From NCBI RefSeq assembly GCF_003443895.1, contig NZ_QQOA01000011.1, positions 124,001-188,000 of the forward strand: DNA of 64,000 nucleotides, written 5' to 3'. Source of the stretch: Paraburkholderia phosphatilytica. GTDB lineage: Bacteria > Pseudomonadota > Gammaproteobacteria > Burkholderiales > Burkholderiaceae. Shown here piece after piece: positions 20,290-29,227 of the stretch. A program made the translations under genes and the position numbers. Below the pieces are notes generated by a model, which was not told the origin of the DNA, made no database searches, and saw nothing but the letters and a program-made list of their open reading frames with translations. How positions within the stretch are numbered: position 1 is the first letter of the stretch; the number at the start of each line of letters is the position of its first letter.

Positions 20290-20352
20290 GATCCGTAGCT
20301 ATTCAGCGGGTACTGTCTGGAAAAAGTGTACAAATTTCGGACAGATTGTGCG
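20290..20352 (+). repeat. AbiE promoter repeat, copy B
   Basis: A direct repeat of 18857-18917 at roughly 85% identity by eye, starting GATCCGTAG and ending TTTCGGACAGATTGTGCG. The left palindrome arm is degenerate (TGTCTGGAA). It lies about 55 bp upstream of the AbiEi gene and may be a second, weaker operator. Confidence 0.7.
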
Positions 20353-20367
20353 TGTGGGTTGACCTTC

Positions 20368-20395
20368 GTCCGAAAAAAATATACAAATATCGGAC
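20368..20395 (+). promoter_or_regulatory. AbiEi-proximal operator (copy C)
   Basis: An inverted repeat, GTCCGA / TCGGAC, around an AT-rich centre (AAAAAATATACAAATA) ends 11 bp before the AbiEi ATG. It has the same architecture as copies A and B. The position over the start region fits negative autoregulation by the antitoxin, as known for the AbiE family. Confidence 0.72.
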
Positions 20396-20406
20396 AAGGT
20401 GTGATT

Positions 20407-21129
20407 ATGAATGACTTGAAAACCCAGATTGTTAGCTACACAGAGGCATCTGAGCCAGGCCGTGTGTGGGTGCCGGCCGATTTTTCCCATCTTGGCAGCC
20501 GCGACGCCGTGGATAAGGTGTTGCAGCGCCTCGTTGTCGCTGGCCGGCTGCGCCGGATCGACCGTGGGTTATACGATCGACCCAAAATTAACAGCCTTAC
20601 CAGGAAAGCCACAGCTCCGGACTACCGGGCGGTCATCGATGCAATTGCACGTCGAGACCAATTGCGTCTTATGGTCGACGGCATGACTGCTGCAAACGAT
20701 CTCGGTTTGACGGACGCAGTACCGGCTATGGTCACAATCCATACGGATTCGCGTCGCCGATCCATCCAACTCGATAACCTCACCGTCCACTTCAAGCTAA
20801 CCGCACCGAGTCGCCTGTATTGGGCTGGCCGCCCGGCGATGCGGGTGGTGCAGGCGCTGTACTGGTTGAAAGATATGTTGCCGTCGGACAACCCTCGAGT
20901 TCTCAAACGGTTGACCGCGCTTCTGGCTGACCCTGCACAAGGAGACGCCATTCGCCAAGACCTGCTCATTGGCTTTAGCAAGTTACCGGCATGGATGCAG
21001 GAACTCATTCGGAAACTTCCCGGCTGCGATCCATTGATAGGCGGACCGCTGGCGGACGAAAAAGGCATGCATCAGCAGGAAGCCATAGCCGGGAAGCGTA
21101 GGTCTACGAGCAACAAGGTGCGGCCATGA
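20407..21129 (+). CDS. AbiEi-type antitoxin (DUF6088-like), type IV toxin-antitoxin
   Basis: A 240-residue antitoxin. The N-terminal winged helix (about residues 15-65) shows VWVPADFSHLGSRDAVDKVL and RLRRIDRGLYDRPK; the rest is the AbiEi C-terminal domain. The protein is expected to bind its own promoter and to neutralise AbiEii without a direct complex. The ATG at 20407 was chosen over an upstream in-frame start because the latter would lie inside the operators. The toxin gene overlaps by 4 bp (ATGA). Confidence 0.88.
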   Translation: MNDLKTQIVSYTEASEPGRVWVPADFSHLGSRDAVDKVLQRLVVAGRLRRIDRGLYDRPKINSLTRKATAPDYRAVIDAIARRDQLRLMVDGMTAANDLGLTDAVPAMVTIHTDSRRRSIQLDNLTVHFKLTAPSRLYWAGRPAMRVVQALYWLKDMLPSDNPRVLKRLTALLADPAQGDAIRQDLLIGFSKLPAWMQELIRKLPGCDPLIGGPLADEKGMHQQEAIAGKRRSTSNKVRP

Positions 21130-22181
21130 ATCAGAATTTCGACAAGATTATTCAAGCTGAGAACGACGAGCGGCGCGATCTCTTTTTGACAGCGGCCGCC
21201 CGAATGGGGACGGCAGTCCAGAACGTCGAAAAGGATTTCTGGGTGTGCTGGACCCTGGACGCGCTGTTTAACGGCTTGCCGAAGGACGGCCCTCGTCTGC
21301 TGTTCAAGGGCGGCACGTCGCTGTCGAAAGCGTTCGGACTCATTTCGCGTTTCTCCGAGGACATTGATATCACGGTGTTCCGGGAAGACATCGGCGAGCC
21401 GGCGGAAGTGGAGGACCTGGACGCCCTGAGCGGCAAAAAGCGCCGAGCCAGATTGGAGCGCATTCGTGATGCTTGTCAGCACTACATAGCTGAAGAGATG
21501 GCTGTGCGTTTCCGAGAAATCGCTGAAACGACGATTCCCGCAGATCAATTCCGCGTTGAGTTCGATGCTGATGACCCTGACCGGCAGACGCTGCTGTTCT
21601 GGTACCCCGTCGTGACCGCCGATCCAAAGGACTACATCCGTTCGGCCGTAAAGATAGAAGCAGGCGCCAAGTCGGCGTTGGATCCACACGAAGTGGCCAC
21701 AGTCAAACCTTACATCGCGGACGATCTGCCCGATCTGGACCTTGCCGTACGGAATGTCACAACGGTCAAGCCTGAACGCACGTTCTGGGACAAGATCATC
21801 ATCTTGCACGGCCTGCGACAATGGCACGACCGAAGAGGCGAGTTACGGCACGGCGGGCAGCGCGTTTCCCGACACTACTACGATATCTACCAGTTGCTGA
21901 AACACCCAGACTCGGCTGCGTGGCAGGCAAATCATTGCCTCGCGAAGGACTGCGCGCAGCACGCCAGACTTTTCTTTGGCAGCGCGGATCTCGGCCTTGA
22001 CGCAGCCACTCGCGGCAATTTCACATTGGCGCGTTCCGATGGCATGCACGACGCGCTGGTCCGAGATTACGCAGCGATGGGTGGCATGATTTTCAGGGAG
22101 TTGCCTCCGATTGATGATGTCCTGAAAGCAATCGCGACATTGGAGGGGAATTTGAACACGCTCGAGCCGGACTCTGCGTAA
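21126..22181 (+). CDS. AbiEii/AbiGii-type nucleotidyltransferase toxin
   Basis: A 351-residue nucleotidyltransferase-fold toxin. The diagnostic block FKGGTSLSKAFGLI, then RFSEDIDI, near residues 60-80 gives the GG[TS]-S...DxD catalytic signature of AbiEii. A second conserved stretch is TFWDKIIILHGLRQWH near residue 220. AbiEii-type toxins modify RNA, blocking growth, and AbiE systems can act against phage. It is co-translated with the antitoxin. Length is at the upper end of the family. Confidence 0.9.
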   Translation: MNQNFDKIIQAENDERRDLFLTAAARMGTAVQNVEKDFWVCWTLDALFNGLPKDGPRLLFKGGTSLSKAFGLISRFSEDIDITVFREDIGEPAEVEDLDALSGKKRRARLERIRDACQHYIAEEMAVRFREIAETTIPADQFRVEFDADDPDRQTLLFWYPVVTADPKDYIRSAVKIEAGAKSALDPHEVATVKPYIADDLPDLDLAVRNVTTVKPERTFWDKIIILHGLRQWHDRRGELRHGGQRVSRHYYDIYQLLKHPDSAAWQANHCLAKDCAQHARLFFGSADLGLDAATRGNFTLARSDGMHDALVRDYAAMGGMIFRELPPIDDVLKAIATLEGNLNTLEPDSA

Positions 22182-22356
22182 GCCGGATGCGAGGGGCAGG
22201 CGGGTTTAATTTTTTGTCACTCGCCCCGAAGCTTCCAGGCGACGCCGCCGGTGGTCTGCGCGTGAAGGTCGATTCGCGTGCATTGGCGTAAGCTCGCATA
22301 TGCCGCGCGGCGCCGATCCTGCGGCTCGCGCGGCATTCCATCGGGAGGAGCTGAGG

Positions 22357-22785
22357 ATGACATCGACCGGCACTGGATCGAATCCGCATTCCGACGTTGT
22401 TCAGGAGGGCGGCTGTGCGTGCGGCGCGGTGCGCTTTCGCGTGAGCGCACCGCCGAAGCGCGTCGGCATGTGCCACTGCATGACGTGCAGACGCGTGTCG
22501 GGCGCACCGTTCGCCCTGTTCGTGATCTTTCACGGCAAGGACGTGACCGTCCAGGGTCGAACGGAAGCGTGGCGCAGTTCGGAAACCGGGCGACGGCACT
22601 TCTGTCCTGTGTGTGGTTCGGTCGCGTTTCTCGACGGGCTCGATACGGACGAGGTCGAACTGCCGCTCGGTGCGTTCGATCGCACCGGCATCTACGAGCC
22701 GCAATACGAACTGTGGGTGAAGCGGCGCGAGCCGTGGCTGCCGCACGGAGTGCGCCCCGAATACGAGGGCGACCGGCCCGTGTGA
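22357..22785 (+). CDS. GFA (CENP-V/GFA) domain zinc protein
   Basis: A 142-residue protein of the glutathione-dependent formaldehyde-activating fold. Zinc ligands are visible as CACGAVRF, CHCMTCRRVSGAP and FCPVCGSVAF. The start MTSTGTGSNP is favoured by a strong GGGAGGAGCTGAGG just before it; the earlier Met adds 19 non-family residues. Few members have a proven reaction, so the substrate is unknown. Confidence 0.88.
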   Translation: MTSTGTGSNPHSDVVQEGGCACGAVRFRVSAPPKRVGMCHCMTCRRVSGAPFALFVIFHGKDVTVQGRTEAWRSSETGRRHFCPVCGSVAFLDGLDTDEVELPLGAFDRTGIYEPQYELWVKRREPWLPHGVRPEYEGDRPV

Positions 22786-22789
22786 ATCG

Positions 22790-24139
22790 TCACGCCTGGC
22801 GAGCCTGCGTGCGTTCCGCCTGCAACTGCTCGAACGCCGCGACGATACGCTGCGCGAATGCGTTCTTGTGCGCGATCGGGCTGTTGGCTGGTTCGCCGTG
22901 GATCAGCATCGTTGCGTTCGCCTCGAACACCAGCACGCGGCCGTCGGGCAGCAGCGTGTAGTCGATGCCGCCGTAGTCGAGATCGAGCCGTGCACCGATT
23001 GCTGCCAACGCATTCGCCACGCGTGCGCCAAGCGCCGCTCCGGTGTCTTCGAGAAAGCGCCGCTCCTCGTCGATTTTCCACTGCACATCCATGCCGGCGG
23101 ACACGTAATGCACCATCCAGTGCGGCCCGATCGCGAGATGGTACGGGTACGGCTTGCGATCGACGAAGATCGTGCGGTACTTGCGAAAGTGCCGGTCGTC
23201 GCTCTGAAAATCGATGAACGCGGTCAGATAGCAGTGGCCGTTCAGCGCTTCCACGGTGTGCCAGAGCGATTCGCGCGTCGTGTGTAGCGTCAGCCCTTCG
23301 CCGCCATGCGACGCGAGCGGGCGTGTTAGCACCGGCAGTGCGATGCCGGCTTCCGCGAGCGCGGCATCGAGCGCGTCCGCGGAAGCGGGCAACTGCGTGA
23401 GCAGCAGGCACGGCGCGACGGCGACGTCGTCGAGGCCCGCGAGCAGCTCGGGCAGCTGATGCCGCCGCGTGCGCGCGATGCGGTCCGGGCGGTTCAGCAC
23501 GGGGCGTCCGCATTGCGCGGCGAAGCGCTCGAGGCGCGGCCTCAACACGTGCGCGACGTCGGGCTCGCCGATCGCGTTGAACACGATATCGAACGGCGGC
23601 AGGCGGCGGTCTTCCGCTTCGTCTGCGCAGTCGATCGCGTATTTGATGCGGTAGGTCGCGCCGAGCGGCAGCAGCATGTCGAACGGCGTGTTGCCGGTCG
23701 CGCGGCCCGCGCACAGAACCAGCACGCGGCGCGGCGCATGCTCGGCGGGCTCGACGTACACACGCTGCAACGTGTAGGCGCGCGTGCGATGCACCTGCGC
23801 GTCTTCATTGCGGCCCAGTGCATCGAGCACGGCCGCGAGGTTCTGATGCACGATCGCGAGGTTGGGGTCGACGCCCAGCGCGTGCTGGTACCAGCGCAGC
23901 GCGTCGGCAGGGCGGCCGCGCAGGTAGAGCACGGTCGCGAGGTTGTAAAGCGGAATCGCGAGCGAGCAGTTCGCGCCGGCCGCGATGTCGTCGAAGGTTT
24001 CGACGGCGACGCGAAACGCGAGCAGGCCGATCTCGTCGTTCGCGGCGCGCAGCGCATCGACCATTCGGCGATGCAGCGCGACGTCGAGCGGATGCGCGTC
24101 GAGTTCGCGGTCGATCTCGGCAAGCGTGTCGATGGTCAT
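22790..24139 (-). CDS. TPR repeat plus ATP-grasp-like protein
   Basis: A 449-residue protein. Residues 1-130 form TPR hairpins (NLATVLYLRGRPADALRWYQ, then LAIVHQNLAAVLDALGRNED). The C-terminal 300 residues resemble an ATP-grasp ligase, with SHGGEGLTLH in the glycine-rich loop and DYGGIDYTLLPDGRVLVFEA then NATM in the metal-binding end. It ends 17 bp before serC stops on the same strand, so it is the second gene of a serC operon. A ligase joining an amino acid or peptide is likely; the substrate is unknown. Confidence 0.8.
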   Translation of the reverse strand: MTIDTLAEIDRELDAHPLDVALHRRMVDALRAANDEIGLLAFRVAVETFDDIAAGANCSLAIPLYNLATVLYLRGRPADALRWYQHALGVDPNLAIVHQNLAAVLDALGRNEDAQVHRTRAYTLQRVYVEPAEHAPRRVLVLCAGRATGNTPFDMLLPLGATYRIKYAIDCADEAEDRRLPPFDIVFNAIGEPDVAHVLRPRLERFAAQCGRPVLNRPDRIARTRRHQLPELLAGLDDVAVAPCLLLTQLPASADALDAALAEAGIALPVLTRPLASHGGEGLTLHTTRESLWHTVEALNGHCYLTAFIDFQSDDRHFRKYRTIFVDRKPYPYHLAIGPHWMVHYVSAGMDVQWKIDEERRFLEDTGAALGARVANALAAIGARLDLDYGGIDYTLLPDGRVLVFEANATMLIHGEPANSPIAHKNAFAQRIVAAFEQLQAERTQARQA

Positions 24140-24156
24140 GCGATCGGCCCCTGGCG

Positions 24157-25251
24157 TCACAGATGCGCGGCGCCGAATTGCCGCAGCGCGTTGCAGAGCG
24201 TATCGACCGCCGTTTCGGTGACGGCGTTGTAGAGCGACGCGCGCAGCCCGCCGATCGAGCGATGCCCGTCGAGCCCGACGATGCCGAGCTCGTGCGCGTG
24301 TTCGACGAACGCTTCGTCGAGCCGCACGTCGCCAAACGTGAACGACACGTTCATCTGCGAGCGCCACTGCGGGGCCGCGTGAATGCGCACCGCGCCGCCA
24401 AATGCATCGAGCGTGTCATAGAGATGCTTCGATTTGCGCGCGTTGATCTGCTCGATCGCCCCGAGTCCGCCGATGTCGTTCAGCAGCCAGCGGGTAATCA
24501 GCGTCAGCACGTAGATCGCGAACACGGGTGGCGTGTTGTAGTTCGACGCGTGCGCGACGTGGGTGCGAAAGTCGAGAATTGCGGGCAGATGGTCCGGAAT
24601 CCGTTCGAGCAGCTCGCGGTCGATCACGGCAACCGTGACGCCGGCGGGACCGAGGTTCTTCTGCGCGTGCGCGTAGATCATCGAGTACAGGCCCGCATCG
24701 AACGGCTTCGACAGAAAATCCGACGACATGTCCGCGATCAGCGGCACCGCGAACGGTTCGTCGCACACCGGAAACTGCAGGCCTTCGACAGTTTCGTTCG
24801 ATACGTAGTGCAGATATGCGGCCGTCTCCGCGACTTCGAGCGCGTACAGGTCGGGCAGCTGCCGGTAGTGACCGGCGCGGCCGTCCCACAGCACGTCGCG
24901 TGGCGTTACGCGCGCGGCTTCGGTCGTCGCGCGGTTGCTCCAGTAGCCGGACGTCACGTAAGCCGGCGGCCCTTGCGGCGCAGCGGCGAAGTTCATCGGG
25001 ATCATCGCGAACTGCAGGCTGCTGCCGCCTTGCAGGAACGTGACGGCGTAGTCGCCGGCGACACCGAGCAGGCGCCGCAGATTCTGTTCGGCTTCGTCGA
25101 GGATCGCGCGGAACCAGTCCGAGCGATGGCTCATGCCGAGCACCGAGACGCCCGTTTCCGGCAGCGCGACGATCGCATCCTGCGCCTGCATCAACACCGT
25201 GGCGGGCAGCGCGCCGGGGCCGCCGGAAAAATTCAGTGCGTTGGGCGTCAT
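24157..25251 (-). CDS. serC: phosphoserine aminotransferase (possible second copy)
   Basis: A 364-residue class V PLP aminotransferase. Signatures are NFSGGPGALP at the start, FLQGGSSLQFAMIPMN, and AHAQKNLGPAGVT with the PLP Lys, followed by a C-terminal GHRSIGGLRASLYNA. It would convert 3-phosphohydroxypyruvate to phosphoserine. In Burkholderiales the housekeeping serC lies with gyrA and pheA, so this copy beside an ATP-grasp gene is probably a paralogue with a separate role. Normal length; no missing catalytic residue seen. Confidence 0.9.
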   Translation of the reverse strand: MTPNALNFSGGPGALPATVLMQAQDAIVALPETGVSVLGMSHRSDWFRAILDEAEQNLRRLLGVAGDYAVTFLQGGSSLQFAMIPMNFAAAPQGPPAYVTSGYWSNRATTEAARVTPRDVLWDGRAGHYRQLPDLYALEVAETAAYLHYVSNETVEGLQFPVCDEPFAVPLIADMSSDFLSKPFDAGLYSMIYAHAQKNLGPAGVTVAVIDRELLERIPDHLPAILDFRTHVAHASNYNTPPVFAIYVLTLITRWLLNDIGGLGAIEQINARKSKHLYDTLDAFGGAVRIHAAPQWRSQMNVSFTFGDVRLDEAFVEHAHELGIVGLDGHRSIGGLRASLYNAVTETAVDTLCNALRQFGAAHL

Positions 25252-25374
25252 GGGCTTTCGGTCGATCGAAAACGCCGATGATACGCGCTGGCGCTGGCTG
25301 GCGCGTTTTCGGTGACAGACCCGGGCACGCATCCTGCTGACGGCGTCGCACTTCCAGTGAAGAGGAGCAACGCG

Positions 25375-25812
25375 ATGGGATGGGGCAAAGCAGTGTGGAT
25401 TGCCGCGGCGTTCGCGGCGGGTAGCGCGGCGAATGACGCGGCGAATGCGCAGGTGGCGGGCACGCAGCCGCTGGGCGTGACGGTCCAGCAGTCGCAGGCG
25501 CTGCTGCAGGGCTGGAGCGTGAAGAAGAGCCTGCTTGGCAAGCCCGTGTACAACGATCAGAACGAGAAGATCGGTGCGATTCTCGATCTCGTGGTCGCGC
25601 CCGGCGGTTCGCTGTCGGCGGCGGTGATTTCGACGGGCGGCTTCCTCGGCATGGCGACGCACGACGTGGCGGTGCCGATCGATTCGCTCGACATCCGCAA
25701 CGGCAACTTCTATCTGGCCGGCGCGACGAAAGATGCGCTGAAGGCGACGCCCGAATTCCAGTACAACAAGGTGCAGACGCCGCCGAAGCCGAAGAAGATC
25801 GAGGCGCAGTGA
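25375..25812 (+). CDS. exported PRC-barrel domain protein
   Basis: A 145-residue protein with an N-terminal signal-like hydrophobic stretch ending at ANAQ, then a PRC barrel (residues about 45-125: LLGKPVYNDQNEKIGAILDL and ATHDVAVPIDSLDI) and a Pro/Lys tail. PRC barrels bind other proteins or membrane surfaces; no enzymatic role is implied. AGGAG precedes the ATG at 25375. Confidence 0.82.
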   Translation: MGWGKAVWIAAAFAAGSAANDAANAQVAGTQPLGVTVQQSQALLQGWSVKKSLLGKPVYNDQNEKIGAILDLVVAPGGSLSAAVISTGGFLGMATHDVAVPIDSLDIRNGNFYLAGATKDALKATPEFQYNKVQTPPKPKKIEAQ

Positions 25813-25825
25813 GCGCCTCGCCCGG

Positions 25826-27079
25826 TCAGTAAGCGACGTAGGGGCCGGCGCCGCCCGGCGTCGACTGCTGTTCGATCGCCACGTACACGTTGCGGCCGTA
25901 GAAGAACGGCAGGCCCCAGTCGAACACGTCGGACTGCACGTAGGCCGGACCCGCGAGCAGCGGCATCGCCGCGTCGCTGCCGTAGGTCTGCGACAGCGTC
26001 AGCGCATTGCCGACCTCGAAGTTCACCGCGCTGGTCGTGCCGTTCACGCCTTCGATCGTCGCGCCCAGCTGCTGCGTTGAAGCCGGACAATAGTACGCGT
26101 TGTCCGGGCTCGCGCAAGCGGGCAGCGCGCCCGTCTGGAAGAAGAGACCAGTCGAGCCGCTGTCCATGATGCTCGACGTGAACGTCGTGCCGTTCTGCAC
26201 GGTCGTGAACACGCCCGTGTTCACATTCACGCCGATCACCTGCGCACTGCCGAGGCCGTTGTTGCTCCCGGTGCCGATGCCGAACACGAGCTGTCCGGTG
26301 ACGCTCGCCTGCGCATCGCCGCTGACGGCGGGCAGCTCGAGGATCGAGCCGTTGTTGTCGGTCGTGAAGTACGGAATCGGGTTCGCGACCTGCAGCGATT
26401 CGGCGAGCGGAATCGACGTGCAGCTCGAGCCGCTGCAGCCGTAGTACGTGGCGGGCACGGCCTGCTGCGTGCAGTTGTAGCCGCAGTCGTGCCTGAACAC
26501 GCCGATGCCGAGCACGCCGTTCGCCGCAAGCGCGGTGGGCGTGTTGCGCGACGCGCCGACGTTCGAGCAGTCGGTCGGCACCGGGCTGTAGCTCGGGTCG
26601 ATCACCTGGATCGGCAGCGACGCTGCTTTTTCTCCACCCACCTTCAGGTCGGCGGTCCGCACCGGACCCCACGTGTAGCCATCGAAGAACTGCATGCATT
26701 CGGCGAGCGCATGGTTTGACGCATCCTGTTCCTGCGGCAGCGTCATGCCCGACGGCAGTTGCGATGCGAAGATGCGCAGCCCCCACGAGCCGGTGTCGAC
26801 GAGCACGTGATCGATCGCCGTGCATTGCGACGTGCCGGGCGTGCACACGGTCACGCTGACGAACGGCATGTTCGGCACGTTGCTGATGCCGGAGTCGACC
26901 GTGACGGCCACCGCGTTCGCGGCGAGCGCGGTGGTTGCGGGAACCGCGGTCGTGGACTGCGTTGCGCCCGACGTGCTGGTCGTGGCGGACGAACCGCCGC
27001 CACCGCCGCCGCATGCAGCGACCATCAGCGAGAAGACGAGGGCAACGACAGGCGTGGCGAAGGATCGGAAGGTACGCAT
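25826..27079 (-). CDS. DUF3443 lipoprotein
   Basis: A 417-residue protein with a lipobox (FSLMVAACGGGGG) and a Ser/Thr-rich linker, then the DUF3443 domain with aspartic-protease-like motifs: VLVDTGSWGLRIFAS near residue 90 and IMDSGSTGLFF near residue 310. Many Cys in pairs suggest disulfides. Whether it cleaves peptides is unproven. It is paired with the DUF2844 gene 10 bp upstream, a frequent arrangement in Burkholderiales. Confidence 0.88.
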   Translation of the reverse strand: MRTFRSFATPVVALVFSLMVAACGGGGGGSSATTSTSGATQSTTAVPATTALAANAVAVTVDSGISNVPNMPFVSVTVCTPGTSQCTAIDHVLVDTGSWGLRIFASQLPSGMTLPQEQDASNHALAECMQFFDGYTWGPVRTADLKVGGEKAASLPIQVIDPSYSPVPTDCSNVGASRNTPTALAANGVLGIGVFRHDCGYNCTQQAVPATYYGCSGSSCTSIPLAESLQVANPIPYFTTDNNGSILELPAVSGDAQASVTGQLVFGIGTGSNNGLGSAQVIGVNVNTGVFTTVQNGTTFTSSIMDSGSTGLFFQTGALPACASPDNAYYCPASTQQLGATIEGVNGTTSAVNFEVGNALTLSQTYGSDAAMPLLAGPAYVQSDVFDWGLPFFYGRNVYVAIEQQSTPGGAGPYVAY

Positions 27080-27089
27080 GATCGCTCCG

Positions 27090-27545
27090 TCACTGGATGG
27101 CATTCGCGTCGACGCCGGCAGGCAGCGACGGCGGCAGATACGCATGACCGGCGAACGCGCGAAGGTGCCCGCCGGAGACTACGACGAGGCTGTCGGTCGA
27201 CACGCCTTCGTTCACGTGGCGGGTCGCGTTCGCGGCAACGTACGTGTCGAACGATGCGCCGAGCGTCGTCTTCAGGTCGGGCAGTGTGGGTCCATTCCAC
27301 GCGACGCCGAACACCGCGCCCGCCGTCGACACGTATTCGCGTACGACGGTGCCGCCCGGCAGCGTGAGCGTATGCACGGCATACGCGGCCTGCGTCGTGA
27401 CGGTGTGGGCGGTGGCGTGCATCGCAGCGGCATCGCTCGCGATGCTCGCGACGTTGCCCCCGAGCGTGGCGTGCGCGGGGATCGAAAGCGCACAGCTTGC
27501 CCCGAGCATTGCGATCGCAATGCCTGTTTGCAGCATCGATTTCAA
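27090..27545 (-). CDS. DUF2844 exported protein
   Basis: A 151-residue exported protein with a signal peptide ending near AHATLGG. The mature part is the DUF2844 domain (VREYVSTAGAVFGVAWNGPT). The start is probably TTG at 27545, which has AAGGA at the right distance; the first ATG (27536) would lie too far from it and would remove the Lys of the signal peptide. It is co-transcribed with the DUF3443 lipoprotein and thus likely works in the same envelope process. Function unknown. Confidence 0.82.
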   Translation of the reverse strand: MKSMLQTGIAIAMLGASCALSIPAHATLGGNVASIASDAAAMHATAHTVTTQAAYAVHTLTLPGGTVVREYVSTAGAVFGVAWNGPTLPDLKTTLGASFDTYVAANATRHVNEGVSTDSLVVVSGGHLRAFAGHAYLPPSLPAGVDANAIQ

Positions 27546-28029
27546 CTGGAGTCCTTCGCAGTGAGTGGCCTGTGAGGTCGTGCGATCGAATGCTCACGGG
27601 CAAAAAAACCAGGCACTTCTCAGGCTGCGAATCGAACTGCGCTGATGCCCGGGAAGTCGTTGTGAATGCGTCAACGGAGCCGGGCGGCGAAACTTTAGGG
27701 AAGGATTTGCGACGCTGCAATCGTTTGCGCGCAGTTTGAAAACATCACACGAAACGAGGTCGTTTGATTGAATCGGCAGTTCATTGCGCAAGGCCGGGCG
27801 CGCTATGGGCGGAGGGGCGCGACCGGCGTTCGGGTGCGTTTGAACTTGAACGTGTTGCGAAGCGCGGGCGCGCACAGAAAATCGTGTTCGCGAAAGGCGA
27901 GGTGTCCGGATTTTTAAGCGTTTTCTTCAAGCGTGTGCATCGCGTGCGTGCCTGAAGCACGCGTCGCTTCGCATGGCGCGTAATTGCACACTACGCGCGC
28001 CGCGAAGCGTCGTGCTGGATCGCGAGCCG
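27546..28029. other. 484-bp intergenic region
   Basis: It contains the promoter of the DUF2844/DUF3443 operon near its left side. Frames in it (for example 27764-27955) are short, Arg-rich and lack a ribosome site. I see nothing else supportable. Confidence 0.4.
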
Positions 28030-29109
28030 CTAACGCCATAGCGCCGACAGTTCGTCGGCGAGCGCGAGCTTGCCGGCGATCAGCATTGCGATGTCGGCGG
28101 GCATGCGATGCGCGTCGGCATGCGCCGCGATGAACTGGCGCGCGGCGGCATGCACGCTGCGCATCGTTGCGCCATCGATGCCCTTGATGCGCGACGCGCT
28201 GCGCTTCGTTTCGTCGACCAGATTGCGCGCGCCGCTGAAGTCGGGCGCGACGCCTGCCTGATCGCGGAATGCCGTGCGTAGCGTCGCGACATAGTCGGCG
28301 CATTGTCCGATGCGATCCATGTCGACGGTCAGATCGATGCCGCCCGTCATGCGCGTGGCGGCCAGCGCCCACAGCGCAACGAATGCGCGATACGCGTGGC
28401 CGCCTTCAACGGTTCGCGCGTAGCGCTCGCATGCTGCCGCGTATTCGTCGACGGTCGTCATGGGTTCGGGCGGCAGGCGCACGCCGCACGCATCGATTGC
28501 ACGCCGGACGTCGGGCTCGCGCTGATCGATGCCGAGTACACGGAACGGCGCGGCGACGAAGAACGGATTCGACCACTGCTGATGCAACTGCCAGCCGGAC
28601 ATGAACTGCGACACAGGATTGCGCATCACGCCGACGTGCATCGCGTCCGGGAACGCGGCCGCAAGCCACGGCAGCCGTCCCGACGTGCGGCAGAACTTGA
28701 GCACGGGCACCTTGTGCGCGTCGAGCGCGTGCCCGCACAGCTGACGCAGATACGCGTGCTGCGGCGGGAATTCGTCGTTGGGGACGGGCGCGAAGCGGTC
28801 GATGCTGAAGCGCTTGCGATAACCCGTCACGCCGCGCGCGTCCGGTTGCAGAAACGGCCGGTACTCGTCGTAGTAGGGCTTCTTCAGCGCGGGGTGGCCC
28901 GACGTCATCGCTGGCTGGATCACGTTGATGTCCGCGAGCTTCAGGTCGCCAAGCAGCGCGCTGAACGGCTCGTAGAACGCGGTGACGTGATCGAGCGCGC
29001 GCAGCCGCGACCATACCCACGTGCCCGCGCTGCGCCATCCGGTGTGCAGGAAAATGCCGCGGGCGGGCGAGCCGACCGGGTCAACCTGACCCTCTGGTTG
29101 CGAAGTCAT
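28030..29109 (-). CDS. sulfotransferase-like P-loop protein
   Basis: A 359-residue protein whose N-terminus GIFLHTGWRSAGTWVWSRLR resembles the PAPS-binding 5'-phosphosulfate loop of sulfotransferases, and VGVMRNPVSQFMSGWQLHQQ resembles their 3'-phosphate-binding region (R..P...F.S). The middle has FYEPFSALLGDL, also common in this group. The start MTSQPEGQVD is preferred; upstream codons are basic and Ala-rich without family sequence. Substrate unknown; no adjacent PAPS-synthesis genes. Confidence 0.72.
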   Translation of the reverse strand: MTSQPEGQVDPVGSPARGIFLHTGWRSAGTWVWSRLRALDHVTAFYEPFSALLGDLKLADINVIQPAMTSGHPALKKPYYDEYRPFLQPDARGVTGYRKRFSIDRFAPVPNDEFPPQHAYLRQLCGHALDAHKVPVLKFCRTSGRLPWLAAAFPDAMHVGVMRNPVSQFMSGWQLHQQWSNPFFVAAPFRVLGIDQREPDVRRAIDACGVRLPPEPMTTVDEYAAACERYARTVEGGHAYRAFVALWALAATRMTGGIDLTVDMDRIGQCADYVATLRTAFRDQAGVAPDFSGARNLVDETKRSASRIKGIDGATMRSVHAAARQFIAAHADAHRMPADIAMLIAGKLALADELSALWR

Positions 29110-29227
29110 GAATGCGGATGCCGTGGCACGTTGATCAAAGGTGCCAGTGTAAGGCGTGCCGCGTGGTGTGACGTTTGTCGCGCGCCGCGGGTCGTGCACC
29201 GCCAGCCGCGCGACCAGCGTTGCGCGA

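Noticed and set aside
27764..27955. Small plus-strand frame in the gap after the DUF2844 gene
   Set aside because: Basic, low-complexity composition, no ribosome site and no family.
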